DNA from: a bacterium
GTDB lineage: Bacteria; UBP14; UBA6098; 4484-93
Length of the DNA stretch: 64,000 nt
Direction: 5' to 3'
NCBI GenBank assembly: GCA_021158465.1
Contig: JAGGUN010000037.1
Coordinates: forward strand, 1 to 64,000
The notes beneath the pieces are model-generated. The model saw only the letters and a program-made list of their open reading frames with translations, did not search any database and was not told the DNA's origin. The position numbers and the translations under genes were made by a program. Positions 17,138-25,315 of this stretch are shown in pieces (position 1 is the stretch's first letter; each line of letters starts with the position of its first letter).

Positions 17138-19675
17138 CTATTTTATGAGCATAAGTTTTCCCGCTGAGATTTCCTTCCCAGCCTCAACCCGATAGAGATA
17201 GACTCCTGTTGAGAGGTTCGATGCATCCCATAGGAAGATGTGAGAGCCTTTATCCTTTCGTCCGGAGAACAACTCGTCTATCTTTTCACCCAGTAGGTTG
17301 TATATCGAGATGGTCACATCCGCTGGATGTGGGAGGTTTATCCTGATCTTCGATAGGCTATTGAACGGGTTCGGGAATGCGTCGACTGACACTGTATTGG
17401 GGGTTGTATTCTGCCCCTCGTCGATGCCGACATACTGTTCGACTGTCAGACGGATGATGTTGTATCCTGTCATTTCCGGTGTTGCCCAGAAGGAGTAATG
17501 TTCCCTCCATGTTCCGCGGTAGCGGTAGTAGTTTGTGTAATGCGGAACGCCGTTCTGGTCGTCTACGAGTATAGCGGGGATACTCCCTGTTTCACCGGAG
17601 ACATATTCTATCCCCACGATGATTCCCATATTGTATGGAATTGATATTTCAAGCTCTGATACATCGATGCTTGCGAGCTCCGGGTGGAATTCTGTGGTAT
17701 ACACGGGGTCGGATTCGGCGATAAGCTCGTCAGGCATCGTATCCTCGCCAACAGAATAGAAAACAGCCTTTATATGTGCGGAGCCTGTATGAGCGAAATC
17801 ATACATATCTGCTGACACACCGACAATGCGATACTGGTAGATGGTGTCATCTGCGACGAACCGTGTTGCGATAATGTCACCAGAATCCCAGGAACCGAGG
17901 TATGTGCTTGCGATACCGTCATCATAGAAGATGTCGAATGTATCGAGGACAACCTCGCCGATGGCAGGGATTGCCGTTACGATGTTTGAGTATCCGCTTT
18001 CGTTTGAGCCGTAGAGCGCCGTCACGACATATTGATATCTCGTGCCGTTGACCACATCCGAATCGTAGTAGTGTGTCAAAGGGGTTTCATCTATCGGCGA
18101 GAATGAGTCGAGCCCCTCTATCCTGCGGTATACCCTGTATGCGTCGGGAGTGGCGCCTGATGGCTCTGTCCAGAAAAGTGGAACCACACCATCCCTTCCG
18201 CTTATACCTCGCAGATTGTATGGGGGGGGAAACTCTGTCGAACCGATGGTAACGGCGTAGGTGTAATTGTAACCTGTCAGCCTGCCGGTTATCGGAACGA
18301 TGACAACGACTATCTGGTAGTAGTTCTCGAACCCATCGACGGTTATGAGTGTGTTCCCTGAGGACGGCACATCGTAATGTTCGAAGCTATATGTCCCTGT
18401 TAGGTCCCTTTTTATGAGAGCGATCTTCCAGGATACGGTCGATATTCCGCTGAATGAGAACTGGAATGTCCCGACATACGGTATGGAGTTTCTGAGGTTT
18501 ATATAGTTTGCCCCGAGATACTCTGGTTGATGCACCGTTGTCATACCGGAGACAGGATACACTGTATGCGTTCTCTCCATCCTGATGCTGGGATACTCTG
18601 CTCCTTCGGGGTAGAACCTCTCAGGGTCAGCATACACTCTGGTGAAGTAGTTCCAGATGCAGAAGTCTACCACCTCGTCGGGCAGGTTTGAGCCGTGTGC
18701 CTCGTATGAGCTTGCGATAGCTTCCTCGGCTGTTTGGTAACGGCAGTTTTCCCATATCTCCCTTATGATCTCTATCCCGTGCTTCTTCTCATTGAATATG
18801 TTGAATATGGCTGCTCCGTACTCGTGCTGACCGTCGGATGTGAAGAGTGATTTCTGTGGATAGTCGAACAGGAAACCGAGGTAGTGGTGGTAGTCGTTAA
18901 CATACGGATATGCCCGTTCCTCCATCCACACGGAGCTTATCTCCATCCACCAGGTTCGCTCCCAGCCATCGTATGCTGCCTGGACAGCATGGAAGAGCTC
19001 GTGGGCTGCTGTCACCTTCGATGCTCCTGCTTGTCTTCCTTCTGGATCATCATTGTCTGGGAAGCCGGCAAAATCGTTCTCGATCAAGATATATGCAGAG
19101 TAGTCGTTCCATTCAGCATCCCCAGGAGACTCTATGTAGGTTACTCCGTAATCTTCCATATCGACAAGGTAGACATCGGTTCTGCTATCTCCACCAGCCT
19201 CACCATCTGGTAAAGGTGGAAGATATCCGAGCGTGTCTATGATGAGGGAATACGCCCTCTCGAGGTACTCCCCTATATTATGAACATACTCGGTTGATGG
19301 GACCCTGTTTTCTCCTGTTCTCGTATAGTGGATTTTGAAATGTCCGCCGGGGGAGTTATATGTTCTTGTCAGTCCGGCGGGTCGGTCGAGTAGACCTTTT
19401 ATCCGAGAGCGAAGCTCGGGTGAGTATTCATCCAGCTCCTCCATCACCCTTCGGACGAACGCTGTCCCTTCGCGAGTCTTTGTGTCGCCGATGAGGTAGT
19501 AGGGCAGTCGCGATGGAGATCTCAGAGCAAGCAGTTTATAATAGATTGCATCCTCCTGGGAGATAAGCAGATTGTCTCTCGCTATCTCTATCTTCTCAAA
19601 TGTGGTTATTCCTGATACCGCCCTGGCAGATAGAAACAAGGTAAGGGCGATGAGAATAAAAAAAACCTTCCTCAT
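17138..19675 (-). CDS. Secreted zinc metalloprotease with FnIII-like domain and T9SS-type sorting domain
   Basis: 845 residues with a signal peptide. The catalytic domain has HELFH at 225-229 (HExxH) inside AAHELFHAVQAAYD and resembles the MXAN_6640-type putative metalloproteases. An FnIII-like domain follows near 480-570 (PPYNLRGISGRDG, YRVYRRIE). The last 80 residues contain FPNPFNSLSKI, the VTISIYNLLGE strand and STGVYLYRVEAG, the form of Por/T9SS C-terminal sorting domains (TIGR04183-like). Extracellular or surface location is inferred from the tail. A leadered promoter and AAGGAGGTG lie upstream. The substrate is unknown. Confidence 0.82.
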   Translation of the reverse strand: MRKVFFILIALTLFLSARAVSGITTFEKIEIARDNLLISQEDAIYYKLLALRSPSRLPYYLIGDTKTREGTAFVRRVMEELDEYSPELRSRIKGLLDRPAGLTRTYNSPGGHFKIHYTRTGENRVPSTEYVHNIGEYLERAYSLIIDTLGYLPPLPDGEAGGDSRTDVYLVDMEDYGVTYIESPGDAEWNDYSAYILIENDFAGFPDNDDPEGRQAGASKVTAAHELFHAVQAAYDGWERTWWMEISSVWMEERAYPYVNDYHHYLGFLFDYPQKSLFTSDGQHEYGAAIFNIFNEKKHGIEIIREIWENCRYQTAEEAIASSYEAHGSNLPDEVVDFCIWNYFTRVYADPERFYPEGAEYPSIRMERTHTVYPVSGMTTVHQPEYLGANYINLRNSIPYVGTFQFSFSGISTVSWKIALIKRDLTGTYSFEHYDVPSSGNTLITVDGFENYYQIVVVIVPITGRLTGYNYTYAVTIGSTEFPPPYNLRGISGRDGVVPLFWTEPSGATPDAYRVYRRIEGLDSFSPIDETPLTHYYDSDVVNGTRYQYVVTALYGSNESGYSNIVTAIPAIGEVVLDTFDIFYDDGIASTYLGSWDSGDIIATRFVADDTIYQYRIVGVSADMYDFAHTGSAHIKAVFYSVGEDTMPDELIAESDPVYTTEFHPELASIDVSELEISIPYNMGIIVGIEYVSGETGSIPAILVDDQNGVPHYTNYYRYRGTWREHYSFWATPEMTGYNIIRLTVEQYVGIDEGQNTTPNTVSVDAFPNPFNSLSKIRINLPHPADVTISIYNLLGEKIDELFSGRKDKGSHIFLWDASNLSTGVYLYRVEAGKEISAGKLMLIK

Positions 19676-19705
19676 ACTCTACACCTCCTTGACCTATGGT
19701 AAGAT

Positions 19706-19733
19706 ATATTATAAGTTCTGTTTCACTTGTCAA
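19706..19733 (-). promoter_or_regulatory. Predicted promoter of the metalloprotease unit
   Basis: Minus-strand TTGACA (19728-19733), 16-base spacer, TAATAT (19706-19711). The leader to the ATG at 19675 is about 25 bases and holds an AAGGAGGTG ribosome site, so this is a conventional leadered promoter, in contrast to the divergent leaderless one 7 bases away. Confidence 0.6.
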
Positions 19734-19739
19734 CAATAT

Positions 19740-19767
19740 TTGACTTTTGATATTTTATCTTTACCTT
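19740..19767 (+). promoter_or_regulatory. Predicted leaderless promoter (TMTC-like gene)
   Basis: TTGACT (19740-19745), 16-base spacer, TACCTT (19762-19767), 7 bases, then the GTG start at 19775. No Shine-Dalgarno is present. It lies back to back with the metalloprotease promoter. The -10 box is weak and the call rests on shared geometry. Confidence 0.45.
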
Positions 19768-19774
19768 TCCTTGT

Positions 19775-21532
19775 GTGAGAGAGAGATTCTATATACTCAT
19801 CCTGCTTTTGGTTGTTTTCCTCATGCTTTCCCCGTCTATAAGGTATGACTTCACCAACTGGGACGATAGAGGGCTTGTTCTGAGAAACAGTGCTATCCGT
19901 TCACTTTCGCCATCGAGCATCGCACGGATGTTCACACCGAAGGCAGGTGGGACCTACCAGCCGGTCAGGCTGTTTTCCTATGCGATAGACTACAAGATTG
20001 CGGGATACTCTCAATGGATATATCACCTGCATAACATCCTCCTCTATTTGCTGAACATCCTTCTGGTATATCTTATCCTTTCTCGTTTCTTCGACAGGAG
20101 GTATGCCTTCGTTGGAGCCTTTTTGTTTGGGCTTCTTCCGGTTCATATTGAGAGCGTTGTTTGGGTTGCTGCACGCAAGGAGGTGCTATCGGGTCTGTTC
20201 TTCTTTCTTGCGATCTACCTTTACATCTTGTTCCGCGAGAGGGGAAGTAGGTGGCTTTTTGTCCTTTCTGTTGTTTCTTCTTTTCTTGCGATACTTTCCA
20301 AGCCATCAACGATTATTCTCCCTGGGATGCTTTTCCTTTATGATGTTGGGCTATCCAAGAGAAGATTCTCCAGAGCTGATTTCGTCATATACATTCCTTA
20401 TCTCCTTCCCGCTGTTCTTGCAGGTATATATTTTGTTCTGTTTGCCGGCACTCAATCCTCCTTTCATACGGGAGGGTTTATCCATACCTTCTTCCTCGAG
20501 TTTTACATTGCTGCAAGGTACATCCTGAACCTCATCTTTCCCTATCATCTTCTGCCGAGGTATATCGTTTCTGCGCCGGTTTCCTTCTTGGACTGGCGGA
20601 TTATCTTCGGAATTATGTTTGCAGCCGTTTCTATCTATCTTCTCCTGATTACTTACAAAAGGGATAGGAGGTTTTTCTTTGCTCTCGGCTGGTTCTATGT
20701 TGGGCTTATCCCTGTGTTCAATATAATCCCTATCTCCACCCTTATGGCAGACAGGTATGTCTATATATCCTCATTTGCCTATCCTTTTGCTCTCTGTGTT
20801 GTTCTTAGCAGGTGGAGTGGGATAAGGAGGTTTATATACCCTGTTTTGGGTATCCTGTTCATCTGGTATGCTTTCTCCTTTGTTCGGATGGAGAGGGTAT
20901 GGCGCAACTCGGAATCGCTCTGGAGCTATGTTATATCCGTTGACCCTGACCATCCTCTTGCCCACAATAACCTCGGTATGGTGTATGTGGAGGAAAAGAG
21001 GTATGAGCTTGCCGTTCCTCATTTCAAGGCGGCTGTTAAATCTATGCCGAAATACAAGAGCGCACTCATAAATCTTTCTGGAGCCTATCTCGAATTGGGT
21101 AGATACCCTGACGCTATTCTTTTTGGAGAGAAGGCGATGCATCTTTTCCCGGATGACCCGAAGGTTATCTTTAACCTTGGCAACGCTTATGCCCAGGCAG
21201 GGGAGGCTGAGAGGGCGATACTGCTTTACAAGAGGCTTCTTGAGATGAACCCGAACGATGTTGATGTCCTTGTGAATCTGGGCATCGTCTATACATACAC
21301 TGGAGACTGGGAGAAGGCGGCAGCACATTTCCAGAAGATGTTAGATTCGGGAATAAGGAATGAGGTCGTATATCTTAATCTCGCCTCTGCATACTATAAG
21401 GTAGGAAAACCGGATAAAGCAATAGAGTATTTCTCCGAGTTTCTTCGTCTGTATCCTAACTCCCCCGATGCTCCACAGGTAATGGAAAATATCAAGCTTC
21501 TCAAATCGATGACAAATGAGGGCAAGAGATAG
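19775..21532 (+). CDS. TMTC-like polytopic membrane protein with C-terminal TPR repeats
   Basis: 585 residues. About eleven hydrophobic helices fill residues 5-365. The first loop has NWDD (28-31) and the YQPVRLFSYAIDY segment, as in GT-C protein O-mannosyltransferases of the TMTC/PMT type. Residues about 385-575 hold five TPR units (AHNNLGMVY, ALINLSGAYLELG, VIFNLGNAYAQAG, VLVNLGIVY, VYLNLASAYYKVG). A role in transferring sugar from a lipid donor to protein is inferred from the family. The start is GTG with no Shine-Dalgarno; an ATG lies 48 bases on. The acyltransferase gene overlaps its end. Confidence 0.75.
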   Translation: MRERFYILILLLVVFLMLSPSIRYDFTNWDDRGLVLRNSAIRSLSPSSIARMFTPKAGGTYQPVRLFSYAIDYKIAGYSQWIYHLHNILLYLLNILLVYLILSRFFDRRYAFVGAFLFGLLPVHIESVVWVAARKEVLSGLFFFLAIYLYILFRERGSRWLFVLSVVSSFLAILSKPSTIILPGMLFLYDVGLSKRRFSRADFVIYIPYLLPAVLAGIYFVLFAGTQSSFHTGGFIHTFFLEFYIAARYILNLIFPYHLLPRYIVSAPVSFLDWRIIFGIMFAAVSIYLLLITYKRDRRFFFALGWFYVGLIPVFNIIPISTLMADRYVYISSFAYPFALCVVLSRWSGIRRFIYPVLGILFIWYAFSFVRMERVWRNSESLWSYVISVDPDHPLAHNNLGMVYVEEKRYELAVPHFKAAVKSMPKYKSALINLSGAYLELGRYPDAILFGEKAMHLFPDDPKVIFNLGNAYAQAGEAERAILLYKRLLEMNPNDVDVLVNLGIVYTYTGDWEKAAAHFQKMLDSGIRNEVVYLNLASAYYKVGKPDKAIEYFSEFLRLYPNSPDAPQVMENIKLLKSMTNEGKR

Positions 21533-22121
21533 GCTTCTTTTATTTTTTGTTCCGAGGCTTCTTCCTCCTGTTATAAGGCTTCTCGGTGCGACTTGGCGTG
21601 TTCGCTTTGTCGGAGAAAAGAACTTCCGCTCCCTTGATGGGTTTATCTTTGCTTTTTGGCACGGTGTTATGCTCCCGCTCCTTTACACGCATAGGAATAG
21701 GAATATAACGGTTCTTGTTTCCGAGCATGTTGACGGCGAAATGATAGCGAGGGTTCTTGTCAGGTTCGGCTATAATCTTGTCCGAGGCTCGACGACGCAT
21801 GGTGGAGCGAGAGGTCTGGTTGAGATGGTGAGACTTCTTGAGATGGGTGCGACCGTTGCCATCACTCCGGATGGTCCTCGTGGTCCCAGGGAGAGGTTCC
21901 AGAACGGGGCACTTTTTGCTTCCTGGCGTTCGGGTAAGCCGGTTGTTCCTGTCAGGGTTGAGGTTTCCTCGGCATGGTATCTTTCCAGCTGGGATAGATT
22001 TGTAATACCCAAGCCGTTCGCGAGGGTTACAATATATTATGGAGAGCCACGGCTCTGTCTCTCTCCCGATGCATTCGAGGGTGATAGGTTATATCTTTCC
22101 AGCTTTATGGGTTTTGTTTGA
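21516..22121 (+). CDS. DUF374 family lysophospholipid/lipid A-type acyltransferase
   Basis: 201 residues. FAFWHGVMLPLL supplies a HxxxxP acyltransferase-like motif. DGEMIARVLVRFGYNLVRGSTTHGG and the VAITPDGPRGPRERF string are hallmarks of the DUF374 group of membrane-associated acyltransferases, related to LpxL and PlsC enzymes. It probably adds an acyl chain to a lipid A or phospholipid precursor at the inner membrane. It overlaps the TPR protein gene by 17 bases. The promoter for the folB unit overlaps its stop codon. Confidence 0.8.
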   Translation: MRARDRLLLFFVPRLLPPVIRLLGATWRVRFVGEKNFRSLDGFIFAFWHGVMLPLLYTHRNRNITVLVSEHVDGEMIARVLVRFGYNLVRGSTTHGGARGLVEMVRLLEMGATVAITPDGPRGPRERFQNGALFASWRSGKPVVPVRVEVSSAWYLSSWDRFVIPKPFARVTIYYGEPRLCLSPDAFEGDRLYLSSFMGFV

Positions 22122-22145
22122 CAAATCTCAGATTTAACATATTTT
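22118..22145 (+). promoter_or_regulatory. Predicted leaderless promoter of the folB-panC-ispH unit
   Basis: TTGACA (22118-22123) overlapping the upstream stop codon, 16-base spacer, TATTTT (22140-22145), 7 bases, ATG at 22153. There is no Shine-Dalgarno, only ATTTTCTCAACT. It would drive a run of nine genes. Confidence 0.55.
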
Positions 22146-22152
22146 CTCAACT

Positions 22153-22521
22153 ATGGGTGTAATAAGAATAAAGGATATGGAGTTTTATGGTTATCATGGT
22201 GTTTCGAGCGCCGAGAAGGCGCTTGGGACACGCTTTCAGGTTGACCTTGAGCTTTTTACGGATACAGCTTCTCCGGCGAGAACTGATGACCTTTCTTTGA
22301 CGATAAACTACGAGCAGGTATTCGATGTTGTTAGAGATTTCCTGACGAATGAGAGGTTTCATCTCATCGAGACGCTTGCCGAAAGGTTGGTGGATGAAAT
22401 CTATAACCGGTTCTCCCCACGGGGGGTATGTGTTCGTGTACGGAAGGTGTCGCCGCCGATACCTGGGCACATCGGTTTCATTGAGGTAGAAACAAAAAGG
22501 GGTATATGCTCCGATGAGTAA
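22153..22521 (+). CDS. folB: Dihydroneopterin aldolase
   Basis: 122 residues, the family's normal length. GYHGVSSAEKALGTRFQVDLEL carries the catalytic glutamate region, and TINYEQVFDVV, LIETLAERLVDEI and VRVRKVSPPIPG follow as in all FolB proteins. It cleaves dihydroneopterin to 6-hydroxymethyl-dihydropterin, the substrate of the next gene product. It is first in the unit, probably leaderless, and overlaps folK by 8 bases. Confidence 0.94.
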   Translation: MGVIRIKDMEFYGYHGVSSAEKALGTRFQVDLELFTDTASPARTDDLSLTINYEQVFDVVRDFLTNERFHLIETLAERLVDEIYNRFSPRGVCVRVRKVSPPIPGHIGFIEVETKRGICSDE

Positions 22522-23020
22522 TGTTTATCTTGTTCTCGGCTCGAACATTGGGAAACCGCTCTATCAGCTTAGGAACGCGGTTTCTGTTCTCTCGCTCATC
22601 GGAGATGTTAAGGCTGTCTCGTCTGTATATCTTTCCCGTCCGTTTGGCAGGACGGATCAGCCGGACTTTTACAATCAAGCGGTCTGCCTCGAGACAGATC
22701 CGGTCCCACACCTCCTCCTCGATTTTGTCAAGTTTGCAGAAACCGTTCTTGGGAGGAAGCCGCGCGGACGATGGCTCCCAAGGGAGATCGACATAGATAT
22801 AGCCCTTTTTGACGACCTTGTCGTTGAGACAGAATCCCTTGTCATCCCACATAGCGGTTTATACGAGCGTGATTTCTTCCTCAAGCCCATAACCGAGATA
22901 GCGCCGGATATAACGGAACCGCTATTTGGCAGGAGGTTGTCGAAGATACTCTCCGAGCTCGAGGAGGATGGGAAAACTTATATTGTCGAAAGGTTGCCGT
23001 TTCTATGGATGACAGTGTGA
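22514..23020 (+). CDS. folK: 6-hydroxymethyl-dihydropterin pyrophosphokinase
   Basis: 168 residues. LVLGSNIGKPLYQLRNAV near the N-terminus and GRWLPREIDIDIALFDD in the middle are the HPPK signatures, with the paired aspartates binding magnesium-ATP. HSGLYERDFFLKPITEIAPD forms the C-terminal pterin-binding segment. It follows FolB in folate synthesis. It overlaps folB by 8 and the kinase gene by 16 bases. FolP is not present. Confidence 0.94.
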   Translation: MSNVYLVLGSNIGKPLYQLRNAVSVLSLIGDVKAVSSVYLSRPFGRTDQPDFYNQAVCLETDPVPHLLLDFVKFAETVLGRKPRGRWLPREIDIDIALFDDLVVETESLVIPHSGLYERDFFLKPITEIAPDITEPLFGRRLSKILSELEEDGKTYIVERLPFLWMTV

Positions 23021-23652
23021 GGTTCCTGGCGATAGAGGGTGTGATAGGGGTTGGTAAGACAACGCTCGCCGAGATGCTGGGGGAGACCTTCTCTGCGAGG
23101 CTTGTTCTCGAGGAGTTTGAGGAGAACCCGTTCCTTGAGGATTTCTACAAGAATCCTGGAGCCTGGGCACTGCATACCCAGCTTTTTTTCCTGTTATCTC
23201 GCTTCCACCAGATGAAGAATCTCGGGTCGCCAGAGCTTTTTGACAGGCTTGTTGTTTCCGATTATATCTTCCAGAAGAATAGGATATATGCGAATATTAA
23301 CCTAAGTGACCCCGAGCTTCGGCTATTCAATGAGATAGCGGATGTTCTTGAGGTTGGGATACCAGCGCCTGACCTTGTTGTGTATCTTGAGGCATCTGTA
23401 GAGGTCCTCCTCGATAGGATAAGGAAGCGAGGGCGCTCATACGAGAAGAGGATTGACCCCGATTATATCAGGCGTCTTGCCGAGGCTTATAACCATTTCT
23501 TCTTCAACTTCGATGATTGCCCGCTCCTCATTGTCAATACGAATTTTGTAGATTTCTCTACCGACACTGAGGAGTTTGCGAGGTTACTTCGTATCCTTGA
23601 CGAGCCGGCTGTGGGAGTAAGATACTATAACCCTCGGAGGGAGCTTTTTTGA
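23005..23652 (+). CDS. Deoxynucleoside kinase (dAdo/dCyd/dGuo kinase family)
   Basis: 215 residues. It has a P-loop GVIGVGKTTLAEML, an ERS/DRL-type motif (FDRLVVSDYIF), and a lid region LLDRIRKRGRSYEKRID with several arginines. Family members phosphorylate deoxyadenosine, deoxyguanosine or deoxycytidine in salvage. The base specificity cannot be told by eye. Placement between folK and panB, with overlaps on both sides, recurs in other bacteria as folK-dck-panB-panC. Confidence 0.88.
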   Translation: MDDSVRFLAIEGVIGVGKTTLAEMLGETFSARLVLEEFEENPFLEDFYKNPGAWALHTQLFFLLSRFHQMKNLGSPELFDRLVVSDYIFQKNRIYANINLSDPELRLFNEIADVLEVGIPAPDLVVYLEASVEVLLDRIRKRGRSYEKRIDPDYIRRLAEAYNHFFFNFDDCPLLIVNTNFVDFSTDTEEFARLLRILDEPAVGVRYYNPRRELF

Positions 23653-24464
23653 AGATGGACAAGATGACGACCGTGAAGATAAGGGCGAGGAAAGGGAGGG
23701 AGAAGATAGTTGCCTTGACCGCCTATGATTTTTTCACAGCGAAGTTTCTTGATTCTGTTGGGATCGATATGTTGCTTGTTGGTGATTCGGTTAATATGGT
23801 TCTTTATGGGAAGCCTGATACCCTCTCTGCAACTATGGACATAATGCTTGCTCACACGGAGGCGGTGGCATCGGCGGCTGTGCGTTCCCTTGTTGTTGCT
23901 GATATGCCGTTTCTTTCCTATCAGGTCTCATGGGAGGAGGCTGTGAGGAATGCTGGACGTTTTCTCAAGGAATCAGGGGCAGCTGCTGTTAAGCTCGAAG
24001 GGGGATGTGAGATTGCTCCGCTTGTCTCCCGTCTTGTGGGTATGGGTGTTCCGGTGCTCGGACACATCGGTATGCAGCCACAGTCGTATCACAAGTATGG
24101 TGGCTATTGCCTCCAAGGGGAGACTAAGGAATCCAGGGAATATCTTCTCAAATCGGCGAGGTCACTCGAGGAAGCAGGGGTTTTTGCTATTGTGCTCGAG
24201 AAGGTGGAGGCAAATTTCACGAAGGTTATAACCGATACCGTATCCGTCCCGACGATAGGGATAGGTTCCGGTCCGTTCTGTGATGGGCAGATTCTCGTTG
24301 TGAACGACATACTGGGTATGTTCGATGGGTTTAAGCCACGGTTCGCCAGGCAGTATGATGATTTTAGGTCACGGATAAAGGATGCTGCCTCCCGCTTCGC
24401 CAGGGATGTCAGGGAGGGCAGATTCCCCGAGAAGAAGGAAAGCTTTTTCGAGGAAGAGGGATGA
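23649..24464 (+). CDS. panB: 3-methyl-2-oxobutanoate hydroxymethyltransferase
   Basis: 271 residues. ALTAYDFFTAKFLDSVGIDMLLVGDSV, AAVKLEGG, GHIGMQPQSYHKYGGY and PTIGIGSGPFCDGQILV are the invariant PanB segments. It forms ketopantoate from 2-ketoisovalerate and methylene-tetrahydrofolate, linking it to the folate genes upstream. GGAGG is best spaced for the TTG at 23649, though an ATG at 23655 is possible. The ATG of panC overlaps its stop (ATGA). Confidence 0.95.
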   Translation: MKMDKMTTVKIRARKGREKIVALTAYDFFTAKFLDSVGIDMLLVGDSVNMVLYGKPDTLSATMDIMLAHTEAVASAAVRSLVVADMPFLSYQVSWEEAVRNAGRFLKESGAAAVKLEGGCEIAPLVSRLVGMGVPVLGHIGMQPQSYHKYGGYCLQGETKESREYLLKSARSLEEAGVFAIVLEKVEANFTKVITDTVSVPTIGIGSGPFCDGQILVVNDILGMFDGFKPRFARQYDDFRSRIKDAASRFARDVREGRFPEKKESFFEEEG

Positions 24465-25315
24465 GACTTGTTCATGGTGTAAAGGAGATGCAAACTATCT
24501 CTCGCGGTTTACGCGAGGGAGGTAGGAAGGTTGGCTTTGTCCCGACGATGGGTTACCTTCACGATGGTCATCTTTCGCTTATAAGGCTTGCCAGGGGGAT
24601 GTGCGATACGCTTGTAGTGAGCGTATTTGTTAATCCGACACAGTTTGGTCCGAGTGAGGATTTTGCCCGCTATCCGAGAGACCTCGAGCGAGATAAAAGG
24701 CTCTGCGAGTCGGAAGGGACGGATATCTTGTTTGCCCCAGAGACAAGCGATATGTATCCAGAGGATTTCTCTACCTATGTGGTTGAGGAAAAGCTCTCTT
24801 TGCCGCTCTGTGGACGTTCACGTCCCACCCATTTCAGGGGAGTGACAACGGTTGTTGCAAAACTCTTCAACATAGTCCAACCTACATTTGCTGTTTTTGG
24901 ACAGAAGGATGCACAACAAGCGTTCGTCATCAAGCGAATGGTGAGGGACCTGAATTTCGATGTTGAGATTATTGTTGCTCCGATTGTCAGGGAAAAAGAC
25001 GGGCTCGCTATGAGTTCCCGAAACAGATACCTCTCCCCGAAGGAAAGGAAAGAGGCAACTGCAATATTCCGGGCACTTTCCAGGGTGAGACAGATGGTGC
25101 AAGAAGGAGAGAGAAGAGCTTTGCCACTCATTAAGGTTATAAGGGATGAGATAGTCCGGACCGAGACTGGTCAGCTCGATTACGCTGAGATTGTGGACAC
25201 AAAAACCCTTTCACCAGTGGAGGTTATTGATGACGATGTCCTTGTTGCTGTTGCGGCATGGTTCGGTGATGCGAGGCTTATCGACAATATCATCATCAGA
25301 AAAGATGAGCTATGA
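24461..25315 (+). CDS. panC: Pantothenate synthetase
   Basis: 284 residues. PTMGYLHDGHLSLI holds the HxGH nucleotidyl-transfer motif, FVNPTQFGPSEDF and FGQKDAQQAFVIKRM are substrate loops, and GLAMSSRNRYLS is the ATP-closing KMSKS-like loop. It condenses pantoate and beta-alanine. The four-base overlaps with panB and ispH imply coupling. A panD gene is not in the window. Confidence 0.95.
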   Translation: MRLVHGVKEMQTISRGLREGGRKVGFVPTMGYLHDGHLSLIRLARGMCDTLVVSVFVNPTQFGPSEDFARYPRDLERDKRLCESEGTDILFAPETSDMYPEDFSTYVVEEKLSLPLCGRSRPTHFRGVTTVVAKLFNIVQPTFAVFGQKDAQQAFVIKRMVRDLNFDVEIIVAPIVREKDGLAMSSRNRYLSPKERKEATAIFRALSRVRQMVQEGERRALPLIKVIRDEIVRTETGQLDYAEIVDTKTLSPVEVIDDDVLVAVAAWFGDARLIDNIIIRKDEL

